A DNA stretch of 64,000 bases from Lamellibrachia satsuma. Taxonomy: Eukaryota; Annelida; Polychaeta; Sabellida; Siboglinidae. A program made the translations under genes and the position numbers. The stretch is taken from the NCBI GenBank assembly GCA_033239005.1, contig BSQZ01000009.1, forward strand, positions 3,276,752-3,340,751, given 5' to 3'. Positions 37,216 to 64,000 of this stretch are shown piece after piece; position 1 is the first letter of the stretch, and the number at the start of each line of letters is the position of its first letter. A model generated the notes under the pieces. It was not told the origin of the DNA. It did not search any database and saw only the letters and a program-made list of their open reading frames with translations.

Positions 37216-38127
37216 AGTTAATATCAGCCACATTTCCGACCTACTATTCCGCAACAGGTTCAGTTGCGTTATCCTTCGTTCTAATCTGTTTTCTTTTTCT
37301 CACGTTTTTGCAGCTACTGTGTGGTAAGTGCTCTGTCTATTTCTGTACTGTAATTCTTATATTTCTTACGAAAGCAATGTTTGTCTCTAAAACGGATAAT
37401 TATCTAGGCCGTGGGTATATATTTGTGGTGATAACGGATGTTGCGAACCCGATCAAGTTTGTACAAATGAATACAATAATCATGATGTCACGTGGCTCCT
37501 ATGCGGGTTGTAATTTGGCGATCCAACACACACATTAAGGTTACACATTAAGGTTAATGGAACAGTAAAAATTCGATTAAGTGCACTATATCATTAGGAG
37601 GCTTCTCAACAGGATTAATGGATTAAGATAAGGTGTTTCGAGAACAGAACTAGGGTAGTTTGTATTTTCAAACAAACATTGCCCCCACATTTTCACATGC
37701 CAACACGGTCCTTTTGATTGATCCCACACACAATACGTCAGGCGCATTACCCCCCCCACACACACACACAATCTACCTGCATTCTTTGTCTACCCCCAGT
37801 GATTATATAATGGAACGCCCCTAAACATCAGATAATACCTTTTATATTTGTGTATTTGAGTCATTGGCATATATTACGTGATACTGCGCTTGTCATGCGT
37901 TATGTAGGGTAATCTGTTTTTTTAAGCCGTATATGTCATATGATAGGCTTAGATAAGGGAATAACGGAATATAAACCGTTTAGTTTGACAGAACAGTGTG
38001 TCCAGGCTGTAGGCTCATCATTAAACATTTCGGTTTCAAAATTCCATTTCCATTTCCATGCCATAACAACATATTTTTGTCGTACTAACTCAACCAATTC
38101 TACGCTTCTTTTAAGCCACAACCAGGA
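37216..38127. other. Unassigned non-coding DNA
   Basis: No recognisable gene. Confidence 0.4.
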
Positions 38128-38819
<692 letters not shown>

Positions 38820-40429
38820 GTTTTACGTATTAATGGGGCATTGGGCCATGCTCCTCCGACATCATTTTTATATTATCATATGTAACCTGTTGCGCCACTA
38901 CACGGCGGCATGGTAAAACACAAGGGACTAAGCTTACCCCCTTGGACCATGTTTGGCCCATCTTGCACCCCCCTTGACCCCTCTTTAGCCCCTCCCGAGT
39001 GTGGAGATCATGGACCAATTTTTTTTTATATAATGTCATACTACTGGGTGTAACGATTTGGCCAAAAATAGAAATATATGTTAAAATGTTACAGATGAAT
39101 GAAATGAAAGAATGTATTTGTTACGTTGCGAAATGTATTATGCAACGACACGAGCATGACCTAAGTGTACGAATGCCTTCATAAGTTAATAAATGTTTGT
39201 GTGGACGACTCTCGAACATAATCAAGATAACAAAATAGAAAATTCGTAATCATGACTAAATCATTTTGCAAAGCACCTGCGCTGCTTTATACTCTAATTA
39301 CGCGAGGACCCTTTTGTGCCACCTGCAGCTGCGGTAGGCCACTGATAACACTACGAAACACTGCTTCATTGTTTCTTCAAAACCACAACTATACAGGTTC
39401 ACATCGATGGAACTGAGCCAGCTGAGGTCACTAGGTCCATTGGGTGGCTTGTCAACATTGATGGTCGAATATAAAAGTATAAATATAACGCCGATTTAGG
39501 GACGATGTCAAAGCGTTAACACTTGCGGTGGCTTCTCAGAGTATTGGATTTAATAACGAATGATAATTTCAGTTGCCAGATAATTACCCAACCGAACGGT
39601 TCTGCGATGCATTGACGTCATATTTCGGAAAATGGCGAAAACGGGGAACTGATTCAGTTGAAGAAGGAAAAGTGTTACTGGTTCATCCAAATGGACATGA
39701 CGCGGCGCCACATTTGACATTTTCGCCGAATTTTTATAGTGATAAATACTGCCTTTCCCATGCCCTCGTTTTCCTGCTTTATTGACGAAATGTCCGGCTT
39801 TTTATAACGTTCATATTTTTTAATTTTAACGGTAATAATTAATTAATGTATAATTAATAATAATAATTGACGTATCTGTTGCACATGAGGCTGTTCGAGG
39901 CATATGTTATATCTTTTGTCTCAAGTGATTTAACACTCTCTCGCATATGCGTTTACCGTGAACGAGAACAGCAAATAGAAATGACACATTTGCACAAAGA
40001 GTTAGCTTATCGTAGTGGATACTAGATCTTGAGTAGAGACAAGCGAAAAAATCGAATTGAAGAGGGAGCTGTCAAACCAGTTGCAATAATAAAAAAGTAT
40101 GGTAAATAAGCAGCAATACAAGGAAATGTTGTGTATGTGGCGCCACCAGACGGACAATTCGTAATAATTGAAGATTGTTGTACGTAACATTCGGCGTCCT
40201 GTTGATGCATGGACCATAGGTTCATGGTCGCCCTAATATTATCACTTGTAATAAGCTTTGCGATGTGATAAACGTTTTGCAATTATATATTTATTTATTA
40301 ATAGATTAACTTATTTTGTTTTGGAAAAAGTTGCATAATTGTTTTTTAATAACAAGATTTAACAAGATTAATTGCCATCCAACGCAAAATACCCATAATG
40401 GTGGATAAGGAAGCCATTGGTTTATCGAA
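38820..40429. other. Unassigned non-coding DNA
   Basis: No recognised gene. The 70-codon plus-strand frame at 39573-39785 has no family resemblance. Confidence 0.4.
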
Positions 40430-40720
40430 AGTCCAACAGTTTGTCATCTATGTGTAACCTGCCTTCCTGAAATATTTGTCAAAGTTGGTTTTAAATATAT
40501 TCATCCTGCTAGCCTTTACACAATATGTAGATACTATGTTCCATTAATGTACTGTATTGTCCTCTGTGAGAACGAGTAGTTTCTGATATCCAATCTACAC
40601 TAAACCTTCACAAATGACACCTCGTGTCCTCTAGTTCTACTATCTTTCTTAAATGGGAAAACATTTCTATAAATATTTTTTATATCTATTCAATATCTCG
40701 AAAACGTCAATTTGATTTCA
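40430..40720 (-). mobile_element. LINE reverse-transcriptase C-terminal remnant
   Basis: The minus strand reads RTRGHEVSFVKV, stop, CRLDIRNYSFSQRTIQYING, the same C-terminal block as the LINE at 688-1053 (TRGH, SRLDIR-Y, FSQRV). Several stops and frameshifts show it is dead. Nothing upstream of this block is preserved. Confidence 0.72.
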
Positions 40721-41664
40721 TATTAACCTCCTTGTCTGTGTGGACGCTGAATACTCTTTCAATACTACCCGTACTTGTCTGTCGAGGAACTCGTGTGTAC
40801 TGACTGTGGGCGGAACACGACTTCGACGACACCACAAGCACCTTGGATTGATTACCCCTTCGAGGAGTGGTCGCTCAATAAAACCGCAGGGTGTGCTTGG
40901 GTGCATGTAGGCGGGTAGACATTGCACATGCACTCTAGTCACGCTAGTCGTCGAGAGGGTGATAGAACAGGGTTGTATTGGACAAAGCCCCTGTCAGTGT
41001 ACCAGGCGAAGGTAACGACACACCTGCAGCACAAACAACACAGGCGTCGTTCTGTATCACATGAAATGTAATACTCTTGTGATGCGTCAAAGGGGGCTCA
41101 AATGATTTAAATACCCTGCTTCATTTACCCCGTCGTGACCCACGAGTCAGAAAGGGTTGAGTAAATACGGTGGTCTGGCCGGTTGAAATGTTCATGTGTT
41201 ATTCATGTTTGCTCGTGGCCTAGAACAACAAAGTTTAAAAGTCACGTAAACATGACATGCGGGCAAAGTTTATGAGGCAGCGCCATAAAATCCTATTAAT
41301 TACCGTGTATAAACTACTTTATTCGCCCGCACATCACATGATTGGGCTTTTGGAGCACAGCTAAATAATATTAGCTTAAGTGTTTTGAACTGAGCAACTG
41401 TTATTAACAAGTTATTTAACAAACGCGCACCGTATCACGCATATATTTTAACGTTAACGTATAAAACACTGGCGTAACACCGTCAACGTTAAGAGCATCC
41501 GTAAGAATCCCGTGTGGACCCCCTTTGTCATCGGCCTGACATATAATTACATTTTACTAAGGTTGTCGGTTAGTAGTATGTGTGCGCACGTGCGTGCGTT
41601 TGCGCGTGTGCGCGTGTGCGCGTGTGTGCGTGTGTGCGTGTGTGCGTGTGTGCGTGTGTACGTG

Positions 41665-41698
<34 letters not shown>

Positions 41699-42030
41699 CA
41701 TCTGGTACCATATGCACACATATACTACTGTGGTTCCTAATATATGTACCCAGACACCACGTTTGATTACGTCAAGCATACACTTTTTAAATGACGTCCA
41801 GTTCAATTGTACATGTTTTTATTTACTGGTAGCTTTACCTGACATGGAATACAATACAACTGTAATCCGTAAGTGTAACTGAAATGCGTTGATGTACAGT
41901 AATCGCGATCGTGAATTATTATTCGCGCCCAACTCTGCATACACCACTTATGAAACTACAAATCAAAAACCATTTGCAGCACAAATCTATCATAATTCTT
42001 TAAACTAACTCGATGTCCATTGCGTCAAAA
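40721..42030. other. Unassigned DNA with a TG/TGCG microsatellite
   Basis: The microsatellite is at about 41578-41698. No gene recognised. Confidence 0.45.
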
Positions 42031-42868
42031 CAAGGAAACGTTAAAGTATATGCGATCCATGCAATGTAACACAACAAGGGAACGTTAAAGTATATGCGAT
42101 CCATGCAACATAACAAAACAAGGTAACGTTAAAGTATATGCTATCCATGCAACATAACAAAACAAGGGAACGTTAAAGTATATGCGATCCATGCAACATA
42201 ACAAAACAAGGGAACGCTAAAGTATATGCGATACATGCAACGTAACAAAACAAGGGAAGGTTAAAGTATATGCTATCCATACAACATAACAAAACAAGGG
42301 AACGTTAAAGTATATGCGATCCATGCAACATAACAAAACAAGGGAACGTTAAAGTGTATGCGATCCATGCAACGTAACAAAACAAGGGAATGTTAAAGTA
42401 TATGCTATGCATGCAACATAACAAAACAAGGGAACGTTAAAGTATATGCGATCCATGCAACGTAACAAAACAAGGGAACGTTAAAGTATATGCGATCCAT
42501 GCAACGTAACAAAACAAGGGAACGTTAAAGTGTGTGCGATCCATGCAACGTAACAAAACAAGGGAACGTTAAAGTATATGCGATCCATGCAACGTAACAA
42601 AATAAGGGAACGTTAAAGTATATGCGATCCATGCAACGTAACAAAACAAGGGAACGTTAAAGTATATGCGATCCATGCAACGTAACAAAACTAGGTACGT
42701 TAAAGTATATGCGATCCATGCAACGTAACAAAACAAGGGAACGTTAAAGTATATGCGATCCATGCAACGTAACAAAACAAGGGAACGTTAAAGTATATGC
42801 GATCCATGCAACGTAATAAAACAAGGGAAGGTTAAAGTATATGTAATCCGTGCAACGTAACAAAACCA
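42031..42868. repeat. 44-bp minisatellite, about 19 units
   Basis: The unit contains AACGTTAAAGTATATGCGAT and CCATGCAACGTAACAAAACA. Units differ at CAACAT versus CAACGT. It ends against the MITE described next. Confidence 0.95.
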
Positions 42869-42874
42869 AATCGA

Positions 42875-43155
42875 GCTGACCGACTAGCGAGGCCACGTTG
42901 TTACTACGATTGTGTCGTTCGATTTACATATGGGTTAAATTCCACCGACTGTCGGTTGCAGTGAAGCAATGTCCAATCAGCGGTCGCCGGGACCGAGAGC
43001 AGATGCCTCCGTCGTGACCTTTCATCAAAGCTCAAGTCGTAATTCGTGCGAGTCAATTGGTCCCATATGTAATGCCTAGACATGTAGCTGCGCGTTGTCG
43101 TCCGACACGGTGCCACTCGACCAACTGGGCCACAAATCGCTCGTGTAAACCGGCC
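42875..43155. mobile_element. MITE-like TIR element, copy M1, left end lost
   Basis: Right terminus CGCTCGTGTAAACCGGCC (43138-43155) matches in inverted form the left terminus GGCCGGTTTACACTAGG of copy M3 (57042). The inner part (TAGCGAGGCCA, TTCCACCGACTGTCGGTTG, GTCCAATCAGCGG) aligns with copy M2. It lies about 30 bp downstream of the cyclase stop codon, so it is probably in the 3' UTR. Confidence 0.6.
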
Positions 43156-43188
43156 GTTGTTTTATGCAACACAACGGTGTAACTGATG

Positions 43189-58091
<14,903 letters not shown>

Positions 58092-58826
58092 CTGAAAACC
58101 ACCCTCAACGCTGATCATATTAGCATTCGCAATGAATAAATAGGTGTATATATGTAAATATGTGTATATTATGTATATTTGAATACATGTATATATGCGT
58201 TTATATAAACATATTTCGGCGGACAAAATGTTAGAATAGATATAGGTGTATACATCAATCCACATTACAAACGATCTTTCTACCTCGATGCAATAGCCAT
58301 AAAGATCAAAGGTCGGGTACATTTACTTGTTGTCATTCGTTCTGGATAGAACTGCATCCCCTTATTCCAAGAGCGTATCCAGAGGGGTTTACTGGTTGCT
58401 CGGAAACCCCCCAAATCCCGCTCTGCCCTATGATCCATGCGGTGATGTACAGGGAAGGATGACACGCAACATCCAGCATTTTCCATGTTGATTTTCTCGA
58501 AACTATTCATAGGACTTGACGAAAAGGCTACTACTGAGGTCGGTGACAATGGATCTGCGCACAGTGTAGCCCGACTTTTAGCATCGGTTTTTGTTTGGGA
58601 AAACATTACCGATCTGTAGCCATATCTGCTACGCAGTGCCAAATTTTGATGCGCCACCAAAATGCAGCGAATCTTGTTTGGGCCACAACAATAGGAGTGT
58701 CAAGATGGTAATATTATTTTTACACATTGTTACAATAACAATTTGGAGGCTGGACGAACAAAAATAAGACGTTATCACGAGTTGTGCATGTGAACATGTG
58801 TAGCCTGTAAGCCTACATACGACCGG
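58092..58826. other. Cyclase intron or 5' flank, unassigned
   Basis: No further cyclase exon found. The frame at 58280-58660 is not recognised. Confidence 0.45.
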
Positions 58827-58972
58827 CATACGACAATGTGATAATGTTGCGCTGCATGAGACAACCCGACGTTCAACATACGACAATGTGATAATGTTGC
58901 GCTGCATTAGACAACCCGACGTTCAACATACGACAATGTGATAATGTTACGCTGCATGAGACAACCCGACGT
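58827..58972. repeat. 50-bp tandem repeat, 3 units
   Basis: Units contain CATACGACAATGTGATAATG and GAGACAACCCGACGTTCAA; nearly identical. Confidence 0.94.
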
Positions 58973-60086
58973 ATGTCGGAAAAATCACAAATTGAGATTT
59001 CAACTTTTCATGAAAGTTTAATATTAATTTCTGAATAACATGCAAAAAAACATAAATTAATTACCTGAAATGGTGTACATCAGGCGGCTATATCAAAACA
59101 GTATTCCTCAATTTTAAACTTGTTATGGGGGGCAGGTCGATGAGCACAGCGAAGAAAGTTTACAGCAAAGAGTGCCATCTTTCGAGACCTTTTTAAACAA
59201 AATGATGTTCACAAAAGAAACAAAATAAAAAACCTTAAAGGCAAAATTAGGATATAAAGGTTTGTAGGAGTGTTAACTAAACTACAATGAAACTGTTTTT
59301 AGTGAACTCATAAATTTGATACTTTGATTGATCGGCTAAAAACGCATTTACAAAAAAATCCATCTTCGACTTTTTTCATGCAGTAGGCCTACTAGGCTAC
59401 ACACATACGTATACACACTTTTTAAACACGCGCTCGCACACACACACGCACACTCACACACACATACACAAACACACACACACGCGCGCATGCATTTGAC
59501 TCATTTTGAACAATTAGCGACACATCTTTTTTCTCACCTGGGCTCAATAGTTTTGTCTTGACACATTGTAAAGGACTTGTGCTAATTTTTTATATCTCAT
59601 TTTACCTCGAACTTAATTACTCATAATTATATGTAATTTGTTAAAATGTGAGGTCTTGCCTTATTTCCACCTTAATTTGACTGGTGTGTCTTTGTATAAC
59701 AAAATCGATATTATTCTAACAAAATCCGTCATTGTGGGAGAGTGCTCAAGGCATGAATCATAGTCTACTATCTGCAAAGAGAAACCACAACGTGTTTGAA
59801 CTGATTCATGCTCAAAAGCGACTTCGGCCTGTTATTCCACAACCCAGTATCCTATCACGTAGATGGCATTTCAACATGCATGATTCCTGATGACATGCCT
59901 ATCAAATGACATGCCTATCAAATGGAAAAGGCAGTAGTAGTAAAAACCTTGGGTGATGGAAACCGCTTGTGTAACGCCATTTCGTACAGTAGGTGTCACT
60001 AGGTGACAACAGTCTGACTTCCCCACTGAGGAGTCTTGCTGACTTGGAGCTGTGGCTGTACGCGGAGGACTACGTGGATCACCAAC
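58973..60086. other. AT-rich non-coding DNA
   Basis: A CA-rich tract at about 59400-59490; nothing else recognised. Confidence 0.45.
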
Positions 60087-60427
60087 GTGTTCACTCTCCA
60101 CTGACGTGGCAGCGGTGTTCACTCTCCACAGACGTCGCAGCGGTGTTCACTCTGCACTGACGTCGCAGCGGTGTTCACTCTCCACTGACGTCGCAGCGGT
60201 GTTCACTCCCCACTGACGTTGCAGCGGGGCTCACTCTTCACTGACGTCGCAGCGGTGTTCACTCTCCACTGACGTCGCAGCGGTGTTCACTCTCCATTGA
60301 CGTCGCAGCAGTGTTCACTCCCCACTGACATCGCAGCGGTGTTCACTCTCCACTGACGTCGCAGCAGTGTTCACTCTCCACTGGCGTCGCAGCGGTGTTC
60401 ACTACCCATTGACGTCGCAGCGGTGTT
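60087..60427. repeat. 28-bp minisatellite, about 12 units, with CRE-like TGACGTCGCA cores
   Basis: Unit GTGTTCACTCTCCACTGACG then TCGCAGCG. Most units keep TGACGTC, the 5' seven bases of the consensus cAMP response element TGACGTCA. It ends about 180 bp before the hAT remnant. Confidence 0.94.
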
Positions 60428-60599
60428 CAATACCAATAGTAATTTTGTCGAAGCTATCAAGCTGGAAGGTGAAAATGTCGCACAAGGGAAGTGTTGGGGT
60501 GGGATTTTCAGTCTGTTGGCACTGAGTAACGTTTCGTCTTGTACAATATTCAGTGCATTTCCTCAGGTTAATATGACTTTATGGTCATTCTATCACAAC

Positions 60600-63300
60600 A
60601 GTGTGATTTGTGATTTCTTCACACGCACCAGATGGAAAACACTCAGATTTATGTATACTATGGTGCCGTGATGGTAATATTGACAATAGACCCGGGGCTG
60701 CATTTGAACCTAACCATTTCGTGCCGCTGGCTGCTGTGTCAACACCAAAAGAAAAACGAAGCCACCAACAAGAAGGATCAAGCAGCAAATGTATGAAGAC
60801 CATAACATCCTTCTTCAAAAGCATTGTTGGGCTATCTAAAGAGCATGATGTAGACATCCAGAGCCCGGATGTTCCAAACGGAAGGTTCGCGGAAGAAGAA
60901 ACAAGCAAGACGAGCAGAGAGCGTACAAAGGCTGATGCGAGCAACAGAGAGACACTCTCTGAGGATGGAGAATATGAAACATCTGACAGGGAAAATGGAT
61001 TAAAACAGAGGATATGCAAGAAGGTAAGGGTGCAGGGGTTCAGCAACACGTGACACAATACATAGACGATGGCAACAACAAGCCGTTACCTATTTCTGAA
61101 GACGTGTACATTGGTCAGTGTCACAGTTAGACATGCTTTATCTGAGGCCGAGAAATATAGACTTCTTGGCAATAACTTATTCTGTCCTGGACACAACGAC
61201 ACGTTCCCTCCGAGAGACGAATACGGCAAACAGCGTCGCTCCCAGTCAAACTTGCTTCAGCGGTACAAGTGGCTAGTTTACAGTGCTCGGGAGAATGGTG
61301 ACTGCTGTCTGCCGTATTAACTTTTCGGTGAAGGCCAAAACGGAGTTAACCTTCGTATTCTAGTCAGCTGCCCTATGATCAACTTCACCGAGGCCATCTC
61401 CACAACCCTTCCCAAACATGAAAAAAAGGTGAAGGTCACCAACGTCATGGGTGTTATGCAGGGGAAACGACACGCAATCGATATAAACATAGATAAGGGT
61501 CTTGCTGGAAGAGTCGCTTCCAATCGTCTCCAGCTCGAGTCAATAATTGAAACTGTGGTGCTATGTGGCAGTCAGAGCATCCCTCTTCGAGGTCACTATG
61601 ATGGCATACATGACAAGAAGAGAGACACTACTTCTAATCATGGTAAGTTCTGGGTCATCATTGACTATGCGGTCAAACGGGAGACACTGTCATAGGAGAG
61701 CATCAGTGCAGCTTACACCAGTAGCAACGTACATAACCAACTGTTCAATATCATTGGCGACTACACCAGAGACGTCATCCTGAGGAGAGTGAAGCATGCC
61801 AGGTGGTATACAGTTATAGTAGATGAGGTGACTGACACTTCCAACAAGGAACTACTAAGCCTTGTTCTGCGATACGTAGATCCCGATACGATGTTACTAC
61901 AGGAAGACCTCGAAGATTTCATTGAGTGTAACACTGGCACACAGGACAAACTCTCGTAGTTAAGTTTCTAGCGTCCCTCAACAGGTGTAGCGTTGAACCG
62001 AATCTGATACATGGCCAGTGCTATGATGGTGCGTCCAACATGGCAAGGACAAGAAAGGGAACTGCAGCCATCATCACATCTCAGTTCAAGCAGGCCCTAC
62101 ACCTACACCGTGCATCGAATTGCCTGAACTTGGTTGTAGTGACAAGCTTACAGGATAAGTGGATTCGCAACATGATGTGAGTTGTCGACCGTGCTGCTAA
62201 ATACATTGGAGGGAATCCACAGTGTCAGCAGGGACTGGATAAGGCAATTAGTACTCCAGGTACCCCCAGAGTACCAAGAACAAGCTTCACGGTATGTGTC
62301 GCACTCGCTGGTTTCAGCGTCTTGATGTCCTAAAGACATGCCAGGCATTAATGTCATCAATTGTTACATGCTTGGATATCATTTGCACAGCAGGTCCAAA
62401 ACACTGACTCGCTGACGGATGCTAGAGGACTTCTAGTCTCCATCACTGCCACATATTTGTATCTGTGCACTGGTCATTACCAACAAGTACATGGGGGTAT
62501 TCGAGAGTTCTCACATGTAGCCTGCAGGTCGAAGCAAAGGAAGTGGTGGATGTAGTTTCTGAGATTGACGTGGTTGTGAGTGCACTACAAGATGTCCAAA
62601 ACAACATTGACAAACACAATGACGACTGGTATCATGAAGTCGCGGAAGTCTGCAGTACTCTAGGTGCTGCACCATCTCTGCCAAGGCGATGCGGCTGACA
62701 GGAACACCGCAACAACATGCCTGCTGATGTTCCATCAATATACTACCGTCGCTGTATCTCCGTGCCAAAGTTCGATCATCTCCTCTCACAACTGCATACA
62801 AGGTTCAGCTCTCATCTTCGAACAGCCGTGCTGGGACTAAGTTTGGTACCCTCTGCCTTTGTCACCCTGCCAGTAGACGACGTGAAGTCCAATACCACCA
62901 AGCTTGTTGACTTTAAACGGAGGACCTCCATTCCTCTGATAGTGTGAACAGCGAGTTGCGCAGCTGGACTGTAACGTGGGAACTACAGATGCAGTGGTGT
63001 GGCAAGGAGCGCCTCTCCAACTCTCCGTCACTCGCTCTGTCCCAGGCAAACACTCTTTGTCCAAATGTTAGGGTGTTTCTGTGCATTTTGTGCACATTGC
63101 CTGTGACAATTTGTTTAAGCGAAAGGTTACGTCGACAACTGATACATCGTGGATGTTCTGTTGTTAGAAATATGACGGAAAATAATGAAGTTATCTAATG
63201 GCATTGAACTTCAAACGATCCATACGATGAATCTGGTGAGATAAACATTCACAATACCCTAGGATGGATTCGCACATAATCTACGGGTCTGTCAGATTCA
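60600..63300 (+). pseudogene. hAT-superfamily transposase fossil (TTF-type zinc finger/DUF4371/hAT dimerisation order)
   Basis: Plus-strand pieces in several frames follow the order of hAT-like proteins annotated as zinc finger MYM-type 1-like or 52-kDa repressor-like. Near the N-terminus is MKTITSFFKSI (60793). At 61150-61320 are LLGNNLFCPG and QRYKWLVYSARENGDCCLPY with a stop where the zinc-finger Cys would be. At 61490-61700 are LAGRVASNRLQLESIIETVV and IPLRGHYD. At 61740-61900 are YTVIVDEVTDTSNKELLSL and RYVDPDT. At 62020-62150 are GQCYDGASNMA and LNLVVV. At 62560-62760 are DDWYHEV and PSLPRRCG. At 63060-63230 is a hAT dimerisation-like CTLPVTICLSER. At least five stops or frameshifts make it non-functional. 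I see no TIRs or 8-bp target duplication. Confidence 0.88.
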
Positions 63301-63384
63301 GCGTGCTGCCAAATTGAACGTCCATCTTGGACATGCCACATTTGACACACCTATCAGACGTGTAACCTACGACAATAAGACACC

Positions 63385-64000
63385 ATGCCGCCCAAGCATC
63401 GCCAAAAAAGCTCGTCAGAGGTTACTCGCTTTGAAGGTATTGACAATGAACTTCTAAAACTTACCTTTATTGAAATTCTGAGTGACAGTGATGTCATAAA
63501 ACAATTGAAACGAGCTCTGTTCCCGCAAGAGATTGCTGACAAAATACACTACTTAGCAGCTCAGACTGAACAACTAAAACAAACTGTAAAAGAGAAAGAC
63601 GAGAAAATCAAAGAACTTGAAAGTAGAGTCGACTTGTTAGAATCGGCCAACGACAGCATCGAACAATATTCTGGAAGACCCAATTTGAGAATAGAAGGAA
63701 TACCAGAATCTGTAGGTATTGGTGAAATTGAAAATGCAATCCTAGACATTGTCAATGATCATATGAAGTTAACTCCAGTCCTGCAGTCTCACGAGATTGA
63801 GCGAGAGCACAGAATTGGCCGCCCTAAAACGGATGGCGGGTGACTACGCACTACAATTGTTAGACTAAATAACGAACGTCGGAGGGACGCTATATAGAGA
63901 TCTCGAATCAGCCTAAAACAGCACAATACAGCCTTGGGTCGAAACATTCGTTTATTTGTGAATGAAGACCTCACGAAAACTCTTCTGAATTTCAGTATGA
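63385..64000 (+). mobile_element. LINE ORF1 remnant, running off the right edge
   Basis: The first 152 codons form one frame: a basic MPPKHRQKSSS start, then a coiled coil (EQLKQTVKEKDEKIKELES, VDLLESANDSIEQYS), then RPNLRIEGIPES and HEIEREHRIGRPKTDGG. The same frame continues past TGA (63841) as LRTTIVRLNNERRRDAI, TAG (63895), then RSRISLKQHN and FVNEDLTKTLLNF. This is the coiled coil plus RRM-like layout of LINE-1-type ORF1 nucleic-acid chaperones. Two in-frame stops make it inactive. ORF2 would lie beyond 64000. Confidence 0.82.

Noticed and set aside
60585..61058. 157-codon minus-strand frame
   Set aside because: Antisense shadow of the hAT transposase N-terminal region.

Overview
This is a gene-poor stretch of an animal nuclear genome. 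It has intron-rich genes with GT-AG splice sites, tRNA-derived SINEs, non-LTR retrotransposon (LINE) remnants, a hAT transposon fossil, TIR elements, and an exceptional load of micro- and minisatellites (my rough estimate is over a fifth of the window). A SPDEF-type ETS gene together with an atypical Gyc-88E-like soluble guanylate cyclase fits an invertebrate. The SINE style suggests a lophotrochozoan, perhaps a mollusc, but the sequence does not prove this.

Two host genes are well supported. On the + strand, 18.7-21.9 kb encodes a SPDEF/PDEF homologue with a Pointed (SAM) domain followed by a C-terminal ETS domain. It has five spliced coding exons and a possible sixth at 18162-18269. On the - strand, 43.2-58.1 kb encodes the C-terminal 483 residues of a class III soluble guanylate cyclase: the HNOBA end, the signalling helix, the complete cyclase domain and a long tail. 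The eight exons splice with fully consistent phases. Exons for the N-terminal heme domain are not seen before the right edge. A possible extra exon (minus strand, 91-291) encodes a cysteine-rich segment leading into a hydrophobic helix; I do not recognise it.

Layout: 0.7-2.8 kb, LINE reverse-transcriptase tail in which one 42-bp segment has expanded to about 39 in-frame units. 3.2-6.3 kb, a 1.57-kb tandem duplication, each copy holding a 43-bp minisatellite. 6.3-8.1 kb, three SINEs. 8.97-9.34 kb, five near-identical 73-bp repeats. 9.3-16.2 kb, unassigned DNA with small repeats. 16.3-21.9 kb, SPDEF and its possible promoter. 25.4-29.6 kb, three abutting tandem arrays. 31.3-32.2 kb, a 30-bp minisatellite ending in a perfect 73-bp foldback. 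35-39 kb, purine tracts and small repeats. 40.4-40.7 kb, another LINE tail. 42.0-58.1 kb, the cyclase gene, whose introns and 3' flank hold a MITE family, a LINE, several minisatellites and a paired 454-bp TIR element. 60.1-64 kb, a CRE-like 28-bp array, a dead hAT transposase and a LINE ORF1 at the edge.

I see no coordinated multi-gene system. The unusual content is structural: coding and non-coding DNA repeatedly turned into tandem arrays, mobile elements beside or inside those arrays, and foldback structures at array borders.
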